64,000 nt of DNA from Progne subis subis (GCA_022316685.1 JAKJHU010000187.1:124001-188000); one strand, 5' to 3'. Positions 11,774-24,460 are shown, numbered from the stretch's first letter. The notes: generated by a model from the sequence alone, not told the origin. Program-made: numbers and translations.

Positions 11774-11799
<26 letters not shown>
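11774..11799 (+). repeat. Homopolymer T tract (26 T)
   Basis: Uninterrupted run of 26 T. The flanks show no clear retroposon body on the minus strand, so this is called a simple repeat. Confidence 0.9.
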
Positions 11800-11803
<4 letters not shown>

Positions 11804-14800
11804 GTTCTGTTGCCTAGAGAGGGGAAAAGAGAAAAGGCTGAATGGAGAATAGGCAAAATGTGGATTAAAAATAGTTAATGAAAAAATGTGACCACAAACC
11901 CTGATCAGCAGCACAGGGCTAAAACCAGCCACTGAGCACAGCATCTCCAGGCAAGGACAGGAGCAGGAGAAGCCAGACACAGAGGAGATGGGATGGCTGC
12001 TCAGCTCCATCCCCTTTTGCTCCACCACCGCATCCTGCTTTGTCCTGCATCCCCATGTCCTTGTTTATCCACCCCAGCGTTGGGGTCGAGTGCACATGCC
12101 CGTGCACAGCAGGTGCCAGTGGACGGCTGGGCATGTGTGGCCCCCGCAGCACCCCCTTCCTTGCTGGGGCTGGGGTCTGGCTGTACCCGGGGCTGCAGAT
12201 CTGCTGCTCGGGAAGGCGGGTGTGGAGCTCCCAGTGCAGGGGAGTGTGCGCATGAGCCTGTCTGCACTGACCTTTTCCTAGGCTTTTCCCAGCCCTGTGC
12301 CTCCCCTGTGACATGCTAACCACACGTGTCACTTGTGCCTTCCTTCTGTGTTTCATAGCTTTTCATGCAACGTGATGAACAAAAACACCCCTTTCCTTGA
12401 GCCAGGGTTGAGGTGCTGTGTGGCTCAGCATCCCCTTGCCAGAGCCTGCTGGGCAGCAAGGTAATTTGGCTGCTGCCAGGCTGTATCATGGTCCCTCTTT
12501 GGTACAGGGCAGCTGTGCAGGTGTGCCCCGACCATGCCTTGTGGTGACCGGGCGGTAGTGGAGGTGATGCAAAGAACATTTGTCCTCTTCGCATCCTATG
12601 CTGCTGTTGGTGAAAACACCGTCAGGGCTGGTTTAGGTTTTTCTTGGTCCAAGGTGACACAGAATCCAACATCACCAGTGTCTGGTGACGTCGGTTCTCT
12701 CCATGTGCCGCTGCTCAGGGCTTCCACAATCGTGTAACTCTGTGCAAACAAGTCACAACCTTGCAGCACGAGGACTGTTCCGGGCTGCTCAGCCGCTCCT
12801 CTGCTGCCCAAGTTCCTTATACTTAGTTCTCAAGGAAAGAATGAAGAAGGCAAGTAGGAAACATCCCTGAGCTTCCAGCACAGACGCAGGGCAGGGGCGG
12901 TGCAGGACAGACCTCCTGAGCCTCCCTGCCATGGCCATCTCCCCTAGCCTTGCCCCACTTGCTGTGGTCCAGGGTGGAAAGTGGAGCAGCATCTGCAGGG
13001 CCAGGCTGGCATTGGCATTGCATCAGCTCTGGCCCAGCACCGTCCCCTCCCCTGCCAAGTGCCCAAGCCCCTGCCGTGCTGGCATGTAGCTCCAAGCTCA
13101 AAGCCAAGCCAGCCGTGGAAAGCTCCGCATTAGCGCACGGGGGGCTAATCCCTGTGTCCAGAGGCCGCACAGCCCCCACAGCTTCCTCCAAGCCAACGGG
13201 GCCGTGCTGGGTGCAGGGCTGTGCTCACAGGAGGCCAGGTGCCACCCCACCGGGGAGTGCTGCGGGACCAGGCTCTGGGGGGCTGCGCCAACCTCACAGC
13301 ACTTGTGCAGGGCTGCGGCTGTGCCGAGGTGCTCCCAGGTCACGTTGCAGATGCCCATGAGTGTCCTATGGAGACTTTACCAAGCCACTGATCCACGTGA
13401 CTGTTGGCAGCAGTGATCCCAGATGTGGAGCGCATTCTCTCACACATGCAATGGCAGCAAAGCCAGAGGGGCTGGGGTGGCAAAATCCCCAGGGGAAACT
13501 GACCACGATGGGATCAGGAGAGAGTCCCTTTCTAGACAAGGCTGGGCACTCGGCCACCAGTGAGGGCACAGAGCTGCTGCAGGGTATCATGGAGGCTGCA
13601 CACCCATCAGTGGGGAGCAAAATCCTAACACAGGCCTTTCCATCCATTCCCTATGTCTTGGTGCAATGCCGTGGCAGCAGTGCACTCAGGTCCTCAATTT
13701 GCCCTACACCCTGCCTGGGCTGGCCCCTGCCTCCTGACCACCCACAATGGCAGCTGCCATGAGCTGCAGGTCAGCTGAGGGCCACAGGGGCACCAGTCAA
13801 GGGGAACGGGGGTCCTTGCTTTGCCCCTGTGGCTGCAGAGGTGGCACTGCTGGCTTGGGAAAGGCAAATGCAGACGTCAGCAACAGCCCCACTCTGAGGG
13901 CGGACCATGGTGCCTGTGTCTGACCCCTCTGGTCCCCAGCACTGGGGCTACCAGCAGTGGTGTTGCACATAGCCATCCCAGTGTTGGCTCTTTGTTCCTG
14001 CTCTCCTGGCACGAGGTCTCTTCTTCGTGGCTGTGGCTCCTAGTGGAGTCGTACTGGGTGTTTGCACCCTGGGCTCCATGAAGGTCAGCAGCCACAGAAC
14101 CATGACACAGGAACATACTGCATTGTCCAACACCAGCGTGGGGCAAAAGTCCCCTGGACACCTGCTGTCATGCACTGCAGCTGCTCAAAGGCACCAATTC
14201 AAAGGCCAGGCACCCTCCACCCACTGCTTATGACTTGGTGTGATAGGGGATCCCCCAAAGCCTGGCCCCAGCTGGGGATGAAGTGCCAGGGCAGGGAATG
14301 TGGCACTGGGAGCCAGCTGGGCACAGCAGAGTGAGAGGAGGTGGTGAGGATATGGGGCCAGGTCCCTTGTGCAATGCTTCCTCTGGCACCCAGGGCACGG
14401 CTGAGAGGGGCCGCAGCACATCCAGCTGGTAGAGCTGCTACCCAAGGCACTGCAGGCACTGCTGCTGGGCAGTGCCAGCTCCGGGGAGGTGCTTGTGCTG
14501 CCAGTGGTCCCGGCCACCCCAGAGCTTGCTGTTCCGCCACACAGAGCCACTGCTCCTTCTCTGCCATTGCTCACTGGCACCGGACCAGGGAGAGCTGGTC
14601 CATGGCTACTTGTGCACGCCCATGTCTCTGCTGGAAACAGCGTGGGTAGCAGGGGCCCCTCGTCCTGTAGGTAGTAGGGATCCGGCATGGTGCCACGGTT
14701 GTGCAGCGCCACAGGCAGCTGGGGCAAAGGGCCTGGGCAGGGTGAGGGGGAAGACCCGTGCTGGGGTGAGGAGCATGACCGGCCCCCGTGCCAGGACCCC

Positions 14801-14899
14801 TCACCCAGTGCAGTCTGCCCGGCTTGGCCACGGTGGGGCCAGGGCTGGGGAGCCGCTGCCAGATGGGGGGAGTCCAGGGCAGAGGCCTCCCTGCTGCTA

Positions 14900-15560
14900 A
14901 ATCCCACTGCAGCAACTAAAAATAGCGACACCTCTGCCCCAAAGTTGCTCCCCGGCTGCGCAGAGGGGCTGACAGCAAGTCGCTGTGACCCAGGGACCTG
15001 GAGGAGCATTCCCAACCAGGGCAGGGACTGATGCTCGTTCAGGGACAGGCACTGGGATCTTCCCATGGGACTGGGACATAGGCGGCAGCGGGATGGAGGT
15101 GGAGATGATGTGGGGCTGGAGGGGGGCACAGGGATGGTGGGATCAGGTTAGCAGGGGGACAAGGACAGGGATGCTGGCATGCGGGTGTGGGAGGAAAGAG
15201 AGGAGGATGTGAGGTGGGATGGGGGAGGGACTGGGACAGGGATACTGGTGGGGCAACAGTGTTTCTGAGGTGGGGCTGGGGTGATGACAAAACCAGGAAT
15301 TCTGAAATGGTCAGGGGGCTACTGGGCACCCAACAAAGGTCCCTATTCACAGAGCCTACCCAGTGAGAGCTGTCCCAGGAGACAGTTCCCTCTGTCCTGG
15401 GACTGGCTAAATAAGGCCATCATAGGTCCTGCTCCCCAGGCTGCATCTGGAGCCCCATGCACTGATTAATGAGCTTCTCCAGCAGCCACTTGCGACATGG
15501 CAAGTGGGTCTGCACGGATGGAGGAAACACGACTTTCCCAGGGATAAAAATAGGCACAGG
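14900..15560. promoter_or_regulatory. Candidate muscle-type enhancer (MEF2/SRF-like sites)
   Basis: A perfect MEF2-type site CTAAAAATAG lies at 14916-14925. A CArG-like CTAAATAAGG lies at 15407-15416, and a further MEF2-like ATAAAAATAG at about 15544-15553. The motifs stand out as AT-rich in GC-rich surroundings upstream of GCGR. Function is inferred from motif clustering only. Confidence 0.25.
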
Positions 15561-16680
15561 CAGAGCAGCGAGCCCTGGGAGCAGAACTGGTCGGGGAGCA
15601 CGACGCTCTGGCTGGTGCCCAGGGGGAGCCCAGGGGCTGGGGGTGATGCCGTAGTGCCTGTGGTGGCACTGGCACTGCTGTCCATCCCTTCCCCCCCAGC
15701 TTGGCTGCCCTCACCCCACACAGGCAGCCTTGCCATGGGGCTGCTGCCATAATGGGCTCTTGTGGGAAGAGCCAAAATCCTGCTCAGGAGCCCCATAACC
15801 GGCTTAGGGGGATGGAGGGAATTATGGCACCTCGTGAGCCGTGGTTTGTGGAGCACCCGGACACCATGTCAGGCAAGGCCCCACGTCACTGGCTGGAGCT
15901 GGGGTGATGCACCCACAGGGGCACAGCCCAGCTGAGCTTGTCCTAGAGCCACAGCAGCCCCACGAACTAGGATCCCTGTGGGTTAAAGGCCAGTGTCCCC
16001 ATCCCTGTTGGCCCCTGTGATCTCCGTGGCTCCCTGGCCACTGCCATCCATAGTGGGTGCTGCTGCCGGACCATGGCTGGGTGTTAGCAGCCCAGGCATG
16101 AGAGCCCATGGGGACAGGGAGAGCCCAGGTGCCAGTCTGTCTGCCTGAAAGGGTGCTCAGGTGTTAGGAGTGACCCCTTCTATCCTGGGGGTCCTGCATT
16201 CTCAGGATTTAGCAGGGTCACAGCAGCAGTGTGGGGTGGCACCAGCCCAGGTTTTCTGTAGAGGTCTGGAGGCAGCACTGTTGCGGCACTCCAGCCACAC
16301 AGGGGCTGAAATTGGCTTGGTGGGCAGAGAACCTGCATGGCCACTGTCCCAGTGCCATCCTGGGGAGGATAATACAGGCGCTTGGTGCAAAAATGAGCGA
16401 GCAGATGGCTGAATGTGAGCACCAAGCAGGGTCGGGTGAGGATGGGGACAGGAGTGAGGCACCGTGACTGGGGCTGGCTCTGTGCCAGAGCAGCTGCCTC
16501 CAACCCCACCTGCCCCCAGCCCCATGTCCCCCAGCTCTGTCCCAGGAGTCCCCGTGACTGCATCTTGCACAGGGTTGCCCACATGCCAGGGCCATCACCA
16601 CCAGGGTGGAGAAGCTGCTGAGGGCCAGTAGGAAGCTGTGTGCCCTGCGCTGTGTCCCATGCATGTGGTCCAGAGGAGGG

Positions 16681-19600
16681 ATGTCCCAGCCACGTCTCCT
16701 CATCCTCCTGGTGCTGCTGCTCTGCTGCCAGGTAAGGATGGGCTGTCGCACACAAGGGTGCTCTGCCCCGTGCTCAGCCCACTACCCACACAGGATCCAC
16801 CCCATCCCACTGCATCCCCTCACCATGGCATGTGGAACAGCAGCTGATGCCCATTTCTGCCTCCCCTGCCATCCACAAGACATGGCACGGCATGGCACAG
16901 AAGGGCGTGACATGGCGTATTAGCCTGCACTGCCCTGTGGCTGTGCCCAGGCTGGGGTCACTGCCTGGCACGGCGTGGTGGCCCCTGCGAGCAGGACACG
17001 TGATGGGTGATGCTCCCTGGTGCCCGCAGGGTCCCTCTGCCCAGATCACAGATAATGTTGTTGAGAGGTGGAAGGAGTACAGTGAAGAGTGCCAGCGCAA
17101 CATGAGCCGCCTGCCTGCACCCACAGGTCAGTGCCTGTGCGGGGTCCAGAGGGGTTCTGGTGGGATGGGGTGGGGACAGATGGGGATGGGGCAAAGGAGC
17201 CAACACAGGGTCCCAGCAGGATGGGGGACAGAACAGAGGGGCCAGTGGAAGTCCTGGCACCCAGAGGGAGGGTGAGGCCAAAGCTGCTGTCCTTCTGCAG
17301 AGCTGGTCTGTAACCGCACCTTCGACAAGTTCTCATGCTGGCCCGACACGATGCCCAACAGCACAGCCAGTGTGCCCTGCCCCTGGTTCCTGCCCTGGTA
17401 CCAGAAAGGTAACAGCGGGGAGGTGTGTGTGCACATGCAGCCGTGCATTGTGTGCAGCCATGCAGCGTGTGCAGCTGTGCAGCGTGTTCACACATGTGCA
17501 CCTGTGCTCTGGGGACACCTGTGTGCTGTGTGTGCTGCTGCTGGGCCAATGCACGCTGCCCACGGGGGCGCTGAGGCTGGCATACCCCACCATCCCCTCC
17601 CCTCACAGTGAAGCACAAACACGTCTTCAAGACCTGTGGGCCAGATGGACAGTGGGTGACGGGGCCACGGGGACAGTCCCTGCGCGATGCCACACAGTGT
17701 GCGCAGGATGACGAGGACCTAAAGGCACAGGTGGGCAGACCTGGGCAGCAGGGGTGTGGTGGTCCCTGCCTGCCCCCCTGCCTGCCCCCCATCTGCCCCT
17801 GCCCTCACTTGCTCCCTCCTCTTCCAGGAAAAATTTGCCAAGACCTATGGCAGCTTCAAGGTGATGTACACTGTGGGCTATTCAGTGTCCCTGTGTGCGC
17901 TGCTGCTTGCCCTGGCCCTGCTGCTGGGCTTCAGGTGGGCGTCTGGGCGTGGCTGTGCCCAGGGTGGGCAGGTGGAGGCTGGGGGTCCATGCATGGGCAT
18001 TGACAACGCTCCCCAAATCCGCAGCAAGCTGCACTGCATGAGGAACTACATCCACATGAACCTCTTCGCCTCCTTCATCCTGAAGGGTGTCTCTGTGCTG
18101 GTCATCGACGCCCTGCTCAAGACCCACTACAGTGACAAGATCGACGGCTACAACGTGCAAGTCTGGCTGAGCGACGAGGTCAGTGTGGCACCAGCAGGGA
18201 CAGGGACAGGCAGTGCTGGTGGGGCTGGGGGTTGGCTGGTCTGGGAGCACTGGTGGGGACAGGCACACACACTCAGACAGTGCTGCAGCCCTGACCCCTC
18301 CCCACAGGCAGCCGCAGGCTGCCGTGCAGCCACAGTCTTCATGCAGTACGGCATCGTGGCCAACTACTGCTGGCTCCTGGTGGAAGGCATCTACCTGCAT
18401 AACCTGCTGGTGGTGGCTGTCTTCTCTGAGAGGAGCTACTTCACCCTCTACCTGTGCATCGGCTGGGGTGAGTGTGGGTGAGCTGCCCCGCCCCGACCCT
18501 GTCCCCTGCTGTGCCTCACCTGTCCTCTGCTCACCTCCCCTCAGGGGCACCCATGCTGTTCCTCATTCCCTGGGTCATCGTGAAGTTCCTCTTCGAAAAC
18601 ATACAGTGAGTACCAGCTCCAGCTGCTGGAGGGGGGCACAGGGCACAGGTAGGTGCATGAGGGACTGTAGGGACATTGTGATGACCCTGGAGAGACTCCA
18701 CACCTCTGCCTATGCAAGGAGCAGGGTGCTGGGCCTTGGTGTTTGCTTGGTTCAGGCTGCCAGTGCCATGCCAGACTTCATCAGCTGCCTGGTCAAGGGG
18801 CTTCTTGGCAGTCCCCATGCCTCCATTCCGCAGGTGCTGGTCCACGAACAACAACATGGGCTTCTGGTGGATCCTTCGCTTCCCCGTGTTCTTGGCCATC
18901 CTGGTGAGCCCTCTGCAGCTCAACGTCTCCCTCACAGGCCCCAAGATAGCTGTGAGAGGGGCTGCTGAGGGCGGGGGAACAGAGGTGTCCTGTCTGCCCC
19001 TGCCTCGGGCTCTGCCTGTGCCCCTGATGGCTCCCTCTATTCCATTGCAGATCAACTTCTTCATCTTCATCCGCATCATTCAGATCCTTGTTTCCAAGCT
19101 CCGTGCACACCAGATGCGCTACACTGACTACAAGTTCAGGTGGGTGCTGGACGTGGCTCAGCCTGTGTTCCCACGGTGCACACGCCCTCTGTGTCCACCC
19201 GGTGACCCCTGTCCCACAGGCTGGCCAAGTCCACACTGACGCTGATCCCGCTGCTGGGCATCCACGAGGTGGTCTTCGCCTTCATCACAGACGAGCACGC
19301 CCAGGGCACGCTGCGCTATGTCAAGCTCTTCTTTGACCTCTTCCTGAGCTCCTTCCAGGTGAGCCCAGCCCTCAAAGGAGCAGCCCTCCATGGGGAAACA
19401 GTCTCAGAAGGGAGCAGACTGAGGTCTGGTTATGCACTTCACGCCTCTCCTTCCTCTTCCCAGGGGATGCTGGTAGCCATTCTCTACTGCTTCGTCAACA
19501 AGGAGGTGAGCAGGACACTGAGGGCATGGGCAGCAGGGGCACGGGGTCGCACTGACAGCTGCTGCCCGCAGGTGCAGGCAGAGCTGCTGAAGCGGTGGCA

Positions 19601-19865
19601 GCGCTGGAAGCTGGGGAAGGACCTGGCTGAAGAGTACAAGCACACCTACAGCCATGCACCCAGTGCCCGCAACGGCGCCGGCAGCACCTGCGAGAAGCAC
19701 CAGCTTGTGAGCGGCTGCGCCAACGGGCTGGGGCACAGCCTGGCCCCCCACCCCAGCTCCCAACGCCTGGAGAGGAGTGGGCGCAGCACTGCCGAACACC
19801 TTGCCCTGGGGGGCCATCACCACTGCTATGAGTTTCCTGAGACCACGGCTGAGAGCCACTTCTGA
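16681..19865 (+). CDS. GCGR: GCGR, glucagon receptor (class B GPCR)
   Basis: Plasma-membrane Gs-coupled receptor for glucagon that controls hepatic glucose output. Thirteen coding exons join in phase: 16681-16731, 17030-17126, 17301-17408, 17609-17730, 17828-17934, 18025-18178, 18308-18467, 18545-18605, 18834-18903, 19051-19139, 19220-19358, 19464-19505 and 19572-19865. They give 497 aa (human 477). Residues 1-17 ([16 protein letters not shown]..) form most of a signal peptide. The ectodomain has the six class-B cysteines at 38, 53, 62, 76, 95 and 116, and N-glycosylation sequons at 41, 54 and 69. Seven hydrophobic segments follow, from about residue 136 ([20 protein letters not shown]) to about 397. 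Cys218 and Cys288 would form the conserved TM3-ECL2 disulfide. The long hydrophilic tail after about residue 401 carries a His/Ser-rich end ([11 protein letters not shown]). Position and extracellular-domain sequence favour GCGR over GLP1R or GIPR. A non-coding first exon is expected upstream. Confidence 0.96.
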
Positions 19866-20558
19866 GCCCGCAGCCAGGTGGGAGGGCTGTGCTGAGCCGC
19901 TGGGATGCCGCCGTTCCCTGCCCCACCCTCCCCAGGTGCTGGCGGGCACTGGGACCTGCCACCCTGGTGAGGCTGCTGTGCTGGGCACATGGACAATGGA
20001 CACAGCGAGGCAGGCGAGTGGGACCTGGACCTCTTGAAGGGGGAACTGTGGGGCCAGGGGGGTTTGTGGGGGTGGGAGTTTGTCCTGTGGTGCTGCCCTC
20101 GTGCGCCTTCAAGTCCCTGTGCGCAGTGCTGTAATTTATCTGTCATATCTGTAAATAGGTGTGGGCCCGTGCCGGGCTGCAGGGCCAGCTCTGTGTGTGC
20201 CTCTCTGTGGGCTGTGTGGACTGGGGACACTGGGGACAGCGGACACGCGTGGACTATGCTCCCAAGCACCCCACGGATGCTCCCAAGCCATAGCCATGGA
20301 TGGGGAGCTGAGTCACCTGGCAGGGACAAGGCTGCACCAGAGGACAGCTCCACCGACTGCTCCACTGCCCGACCCGCACTGCTCCACAGCCCAGCAGCCC
20401 TGCTGCCCCGCTGCCTGCCCCACGGTGCTGCACAAGCGAGTGGGGCAGACATGCAGCAGCAGCCGCTGCAGCGCTGCCGGCCGGGGCTCCAGCTCCCTCA
20501 GCACGCGCTTTCCTTTGGCCGCTAATCGGCTCTGTCCTCTCGCTGCCAGGAGCCCTTA

Positions 20559-20564
20559 ATTAAA
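20559..20564 (+). terminator. Possible GCGR polyadenylation signal (ATTAAA)
   Basis: ATTAAA at 20559-20564, about 700 bases after the GCGR stop, is the first common variant hexamer I found downstream on this strand. Assignment rests on position only. Confidence 0.4.
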
Positions 20565-20579
20565 TCATTTGGCTCTGCC

Positions 20580-22435
20580 CGCGGCACCCCCGCTCTCCCG
20601 GTAGCTGGCCCAGGCCGAGGCCGGGCATCACCCGCCGGCAGCGCTGAGCTCCGTGAGCAGCAGTGGGGTGTGGGGCTGCAAGACCCCTGTGCCGACAGCC
20701 CGGGCCGGCTGGGGCGGGCTCACAGCGCTGGCCTAAGAGGCTTGTGCTGCGCACATGAGCGCTAAGCCCGGATGCCGCAGCTTTGGGCACCACAATCGCC
20801 TGGTGTGCGGGGATTAGGCCGGTGCCGCTCCCCGGCTGGGTTCACCCTGCCCGAGGGGTGGCGGCGGGACGGAGAGCCGCCCCGCCGTGACCCCCAGCGC
20901 CCACGGACCTGGCCCTGGGCACTGCCCGTCGCCCGTCACTCCGCCACACCCGGCCCCGAGAGGGTGACGGTCCCCGGGTGTCCGAATCCCGTGCACAGCC
21001 CGGCACGGGAACCGTGCTGAGCAGGGGCTGAGAGTCGGAGCTGCGCCCCGGCAGTCCCACGCAGTAAACACCGGGCAGGCGGCCGCCCCCTCGGTGAATC
21101 CCCCCCTTCTGCAGCATCACCCGCACGGCCACGGCCCTGACACCCACGCCAGCCGTCAGGAGCCGCACTGTCTGCTGCGGGCAGCGAGGCATCAGCGGGG
21201 CTGGTGAGGCATGGAGAAAGAAGCGACGGCCCAGGCCACGCAGAGGTTGGCTCCGGCAGCAGAGCCCAGCCCAGCACACAGTAATTTTCCTCTGTTTACT
21301 CGACAACTCGCTGTCTGCCCTGGCCGAGTGGGACCCGGCGCCCAAGAGCCAGTGCGGCGCTGGCAGCGGGGATGGGAGCAGCAGAGACAGGGGACAGAGG
21401 GTCTGGGCTGGGGCTGTGGGGCAGTGGCAGCAGCACTGTGGGGCTATGAGGACACAGGGATGTGCAGAACGAGCACAGGGGGAGCACAGGGTTGGGGGTC
21501 TGCCCAGGCCCCCAAGTGCAGGAATGGGGACAGGAACAGAGAGCAGAACACGGATCACCCTGCTCACAGTCATGGTGCCAGAGCAGCCCAGGCAGCCCCC
21601 ATGGAGCCAACGGCCCCACAGCCGCTGCCGTCACGGCGGCCTTCCTGACGCGGTAACGAGCCTAATTGAGGCAAATTGCTGGAGCACGAAGCAGTTTCTG
21701 GGAAGGTAAATATGGTCATGGTACGGGGCTGTGCCCTGCGCCTGTTCTCCAGCGTTGCTGTGGCAACACCCCACTGTGGACCCTCAACCCCATCGGGGCC
21801 AGGCTGGCCCCCAGACCTTGCCCAGCAAGGGTGGCCCTATGTGTGCCACACAATGATAGGGACCCTTTGGGGACCTCAAGCCAGCCCCAGCCCATGAGTG
21901 TCCTGTGGAAATGTCCTGTGTCCCCTGGCACCGAGGGGCAGCCCTCAGCACTGCCCCATGTCCCACAACCCCATTGTCCAACAGCCTCAAGGAGGGATGG
22001 TGTCTGCTGGTGCCCAGGAGCCCCGTGCAAACGCATGATGTCTGCCTGCACCAGGCCATGTCCCACAGCACCCGTGTCAGCCAGGTGTGTCCCAGAGCTG
22101 GGCACTGCCTGTGCTGCAGGGCTGTCTGCAGTCCTGGTCACTTCCAACTCCCACAGAGGCACATGATCTGGCCAGCAGCTCCCCGATAACTACAGCCCAT
22201 CCGGAACAGCTGGGTGAGGAGGCAACACCGCTCCTGGGACCTCCCTGGAAGTTGGGCTGGCCCCAGCCCAAGGACACAGCTCCTGCGGGACTGCAGCACC
22301 ATCCTTCCCCACCACTGCAGAGCTGCTGGAACAGCACCCCGAGCTGCCTTGGCCTGGCACTGCCAGCAGTGGTGTCACCTGTGTCCATCCCGCCAGCACT
22401 CGGGGGCACCCACACCCCGAGGGACAGCTCAGGCA
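20580..22435. other. Intergenic stretch, no gene seen
   Basis: GC-rich sequence after GCGR with no supported exon. Short AT-richer patches occur near 21280-21310 (CTGTTTACTC, forkhead-like) and 21650-21720 (CTAATTGAGGCAAATTG). These may be regulatory, but nothing else supports that. Confidence 0.45.
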
Positions 22436-22439
22436 GCAC

Positions 22440-22750
22440 AGCCTGCACACGTGTGCACACATGTACACCACACACACAGGTGCACGTGTGTACAGACATA
22501 CAGACAGACATACACCACACACACACAGAGGTTCATGTGTGTACAGACACACACGTGTGCACACACGTACACCACACACACAGGTGCACATGTGTACAGA
22601 CAGACATACACCACACAGGTGCATTTGTGTACAGACATACATGTGCACACACATGCACACATGTGCACACATACACCACACACACGTGCACACACACGCA
22701 CATGTGTAACACACACACACACATATGCACACATGCACACACACACAAGC
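22440..22750. repeat. CA/TG minisatellite with alternating purine-pyrimidine runs
   Basis: Imperfect tandem array whose units begin TACACCACAC at about 22464, 22511, 22568, 22607 and 22672, giving unit lengths of 39-65 bases. Each unit continues with CACAGGTGCA or GTGTGTACAGACATAC. The right part is nearly pure CA with CACACGTGTG-like palindromes. Open frames across it are repeat artefacts. Long alternating purine-pyrimidine runs of this kind can adopt Z-DNA. Confidence 0.9.
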
Positions 22751-22839
22751 AAGCACTGCCCTCAGCTGCCCGATGGGAAGCTGCTTGTTCCTGGTACCCA
22801 GTGGGATGAAGGTACTGACAGCAGCCTGGCCAGACTTGC

Positions 22840-23045
22840 AGGATGATTTGGGTGGGAAGGGACATTTTTATGTCCCCTGGCCCAGCCCTCGCAGTGAGCA
22901 GGGATACCTGCACCAGGCTGGGTTGCTCAGAGCTCTGTCCAGCCTGGCACCAAGTGTTTCAAGCGACGGAGCACACAAGCACCCACCGCCTTTCCAGCGG
23001 CAGCCCATGCCAGTACCTCATTGCCCTCAGCAGAGACTCCTCTGC
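22840..23045 (-). repeat. Diverged CR1 LINE 3'-end fragment
   Basis: Weaker match to the same family as the element at 1150. The reverse-complement order is kept: GATTTGGGTGGGAAGGGACA, AGTGAGCAGGGATACCTGCA, AGGCTGGGTTGCTCAGAGCT, GTCCAGCCTGGCACCAAGTG, then CCATGCCAGTACCTCATTGC. It is older or more degraded than the first copy. Boundaries are approximate. Confidence 0.7.
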
Positions 23046-23239
23046 AGACACCAGAGCAGCCGTGGTGCCAGTCCCTGGCTGTGGAGTTCGTCCCAAGGCA
23101 TGGAATGGGGCTGAAGCAGTTCCTCACCCCCAAACTGGTGGCTTGGTCCATGTTGTCCAGCCAGTGCCTTCCTGACACCGCCAGGCACCGTGGGCAGTGC
23201 CCCTGCCCCAGCACAGCCAGGCTCCCCTAGGCGTGGTGC

Positions 23240-23610
23240 CTCGCAGGAAAACTCACACTTGATCAAGGGAATTGAGCACCACAAATTGGTCTCCTAAGTC
23301 GATTCTGCCTGCTGCCAGGCCTCTTCCCACCACCTAATTTGATGACAAACACGTTCCTCTCCTCCTCCCACCCTTTAATCTAATGAAAAGCACTGTGTCC
23401 AAGGCACAGGGAAATAAACCCTGATGAGACCGATTTTTATAGGTAAACAGCCTGATTTCTCTGGCCTGTGGCCTCACTCCTCACACCCCCAACACCCACC
23501 GCCTCCTCCTACCCCCTCACCATCTTTGCCCTGCAATTTGACATCAGTCTTTATAAAAATCACCTGCTTATAGAATGTTTTTTGTACATTAGAGCTTGAG
23601 CAGCTGCTTT
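23240..23610. promoter_or_regulatory. AT-rich island, candidate regulatory element
   Basis: About 370 bases of clearly lower GC content than the surroundings, without repeats or open frames. It contains homeodomain- and nuclear-receptor-like words (CCTAATTTGATGAC, TTTAATCTAATG, TTTATAGGTAAACAG, GCAATTTGACATCAG). It lies between GCGR and MCRIP1. The composition suggests a constrained non-coding element; this is inference. Confidence 0.3.
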
Positions 23611-24454
23611 GCCTCTGGCTTTACTTTGCCCGAGCAGAGAGGAAAACAAGGCAGAGGCTGGTGGGGCTGCAGCAGGGCCCCCATGTGGGGGCATGTGGGG
23701 GTCCTGCAGACCTGGGATGGCCCCAGACGGGTGCCCAGACAGAGGGACAGTGCCAGGCTCCATGGCAGCTGAACAGCAGCCTGCCTGAACACAGGACATG
23801 GCTCTGGACATGCTAAGGGCTTTGAGCCAGGGCAGCCCCACTGGCCTGCCAGGCTCCCCGAACACACCACAGGGCCCATCCCACCAGAAGAGCCAAAGGA
23901 GAGGGGCCGTGACAGTGACAACCATCACTCCCCGTCCCCCACTGCCCACAGCCGCCTGGCTCCTACTGCCTGCAGCTGCAGGGATGCGGGGCTGGGGTGG
24001 CTCGGGAAGCAATAGGGGGGCTGAGTTCCCGTCTTGCTGTGCCAGATCCAAGCAGCAGGAATGTTTTGGTGATGGGAGGTAAGCAAGGTCGTGGCAAGTG
24101 TCAAGATGAGTCTGCACTCAAGCAGAAATTCTAGCAATGCTAAGTATAGCCTAAATGCCATTAAAGCAGGAGAGGGAAGAGGATACGAGCATATTAATAG
24201 TCTCAACATTTAAATCCGGGGTGCAGCAACAGCTCCCGGGATGCTGGCTGCCCAGAGTGCTGCCCGAGCCCAAGGGCACTGTGCCACCGACACGCTGCAC
24301 CTGCCTGCACGGAAATCAACAGCACCAGCAAGTGCAAGGCCAAGACCCCTTTGCGAAAAATAAACACAGCTCCTGCTCTCTGCCCCTAGTCCACGCCCCA
24401 GAGCTGGGCCAGGCAGCAGCACCACACCAAGGCAGCCCCAAAAGGACACCAGAG

Positions 24455-24460
24455 TTTATT
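24455..24460 (-). terminator. MCRIP1 polyadenylation signal
   Basis: TTTATT on the + strand, which is AATAAA on the minus strand. It is the first such signal after the MCRIP1 stop and implies a 3' UTR of about 1.2 kb (about 24435-25662) on the minus strand. Confidence 0.65.

Larger units (their letters stand above)
10961..16680. other. Non-coding stretch (probable GCGR intron 1 or intergenic)
   Basis: No coding exon is recognisable. Long open frames on both strands here are proline/serine-rich chance frames. The stretch contains a long T tract at 11774 and a patch with muscle-type factor motifs at 14.9-15.6 kb, both listed separately. Confidence 0.5.

Noticed and set aside
14185..15129. 314-codon open frame on the minus strand upstream of GCGR
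   Set aside because: Composition is low-complexity Ser/Pro/Gly/Cys with no domain or signature. It lies in GC-rich DNA where chance frames are long, and both strands are open in places.
22190..22846. Cys/Val- and His/Thr-rich frames of 188-210 codons on both strands
   Set aside because: They are translations of the CA/TG minisatellite.
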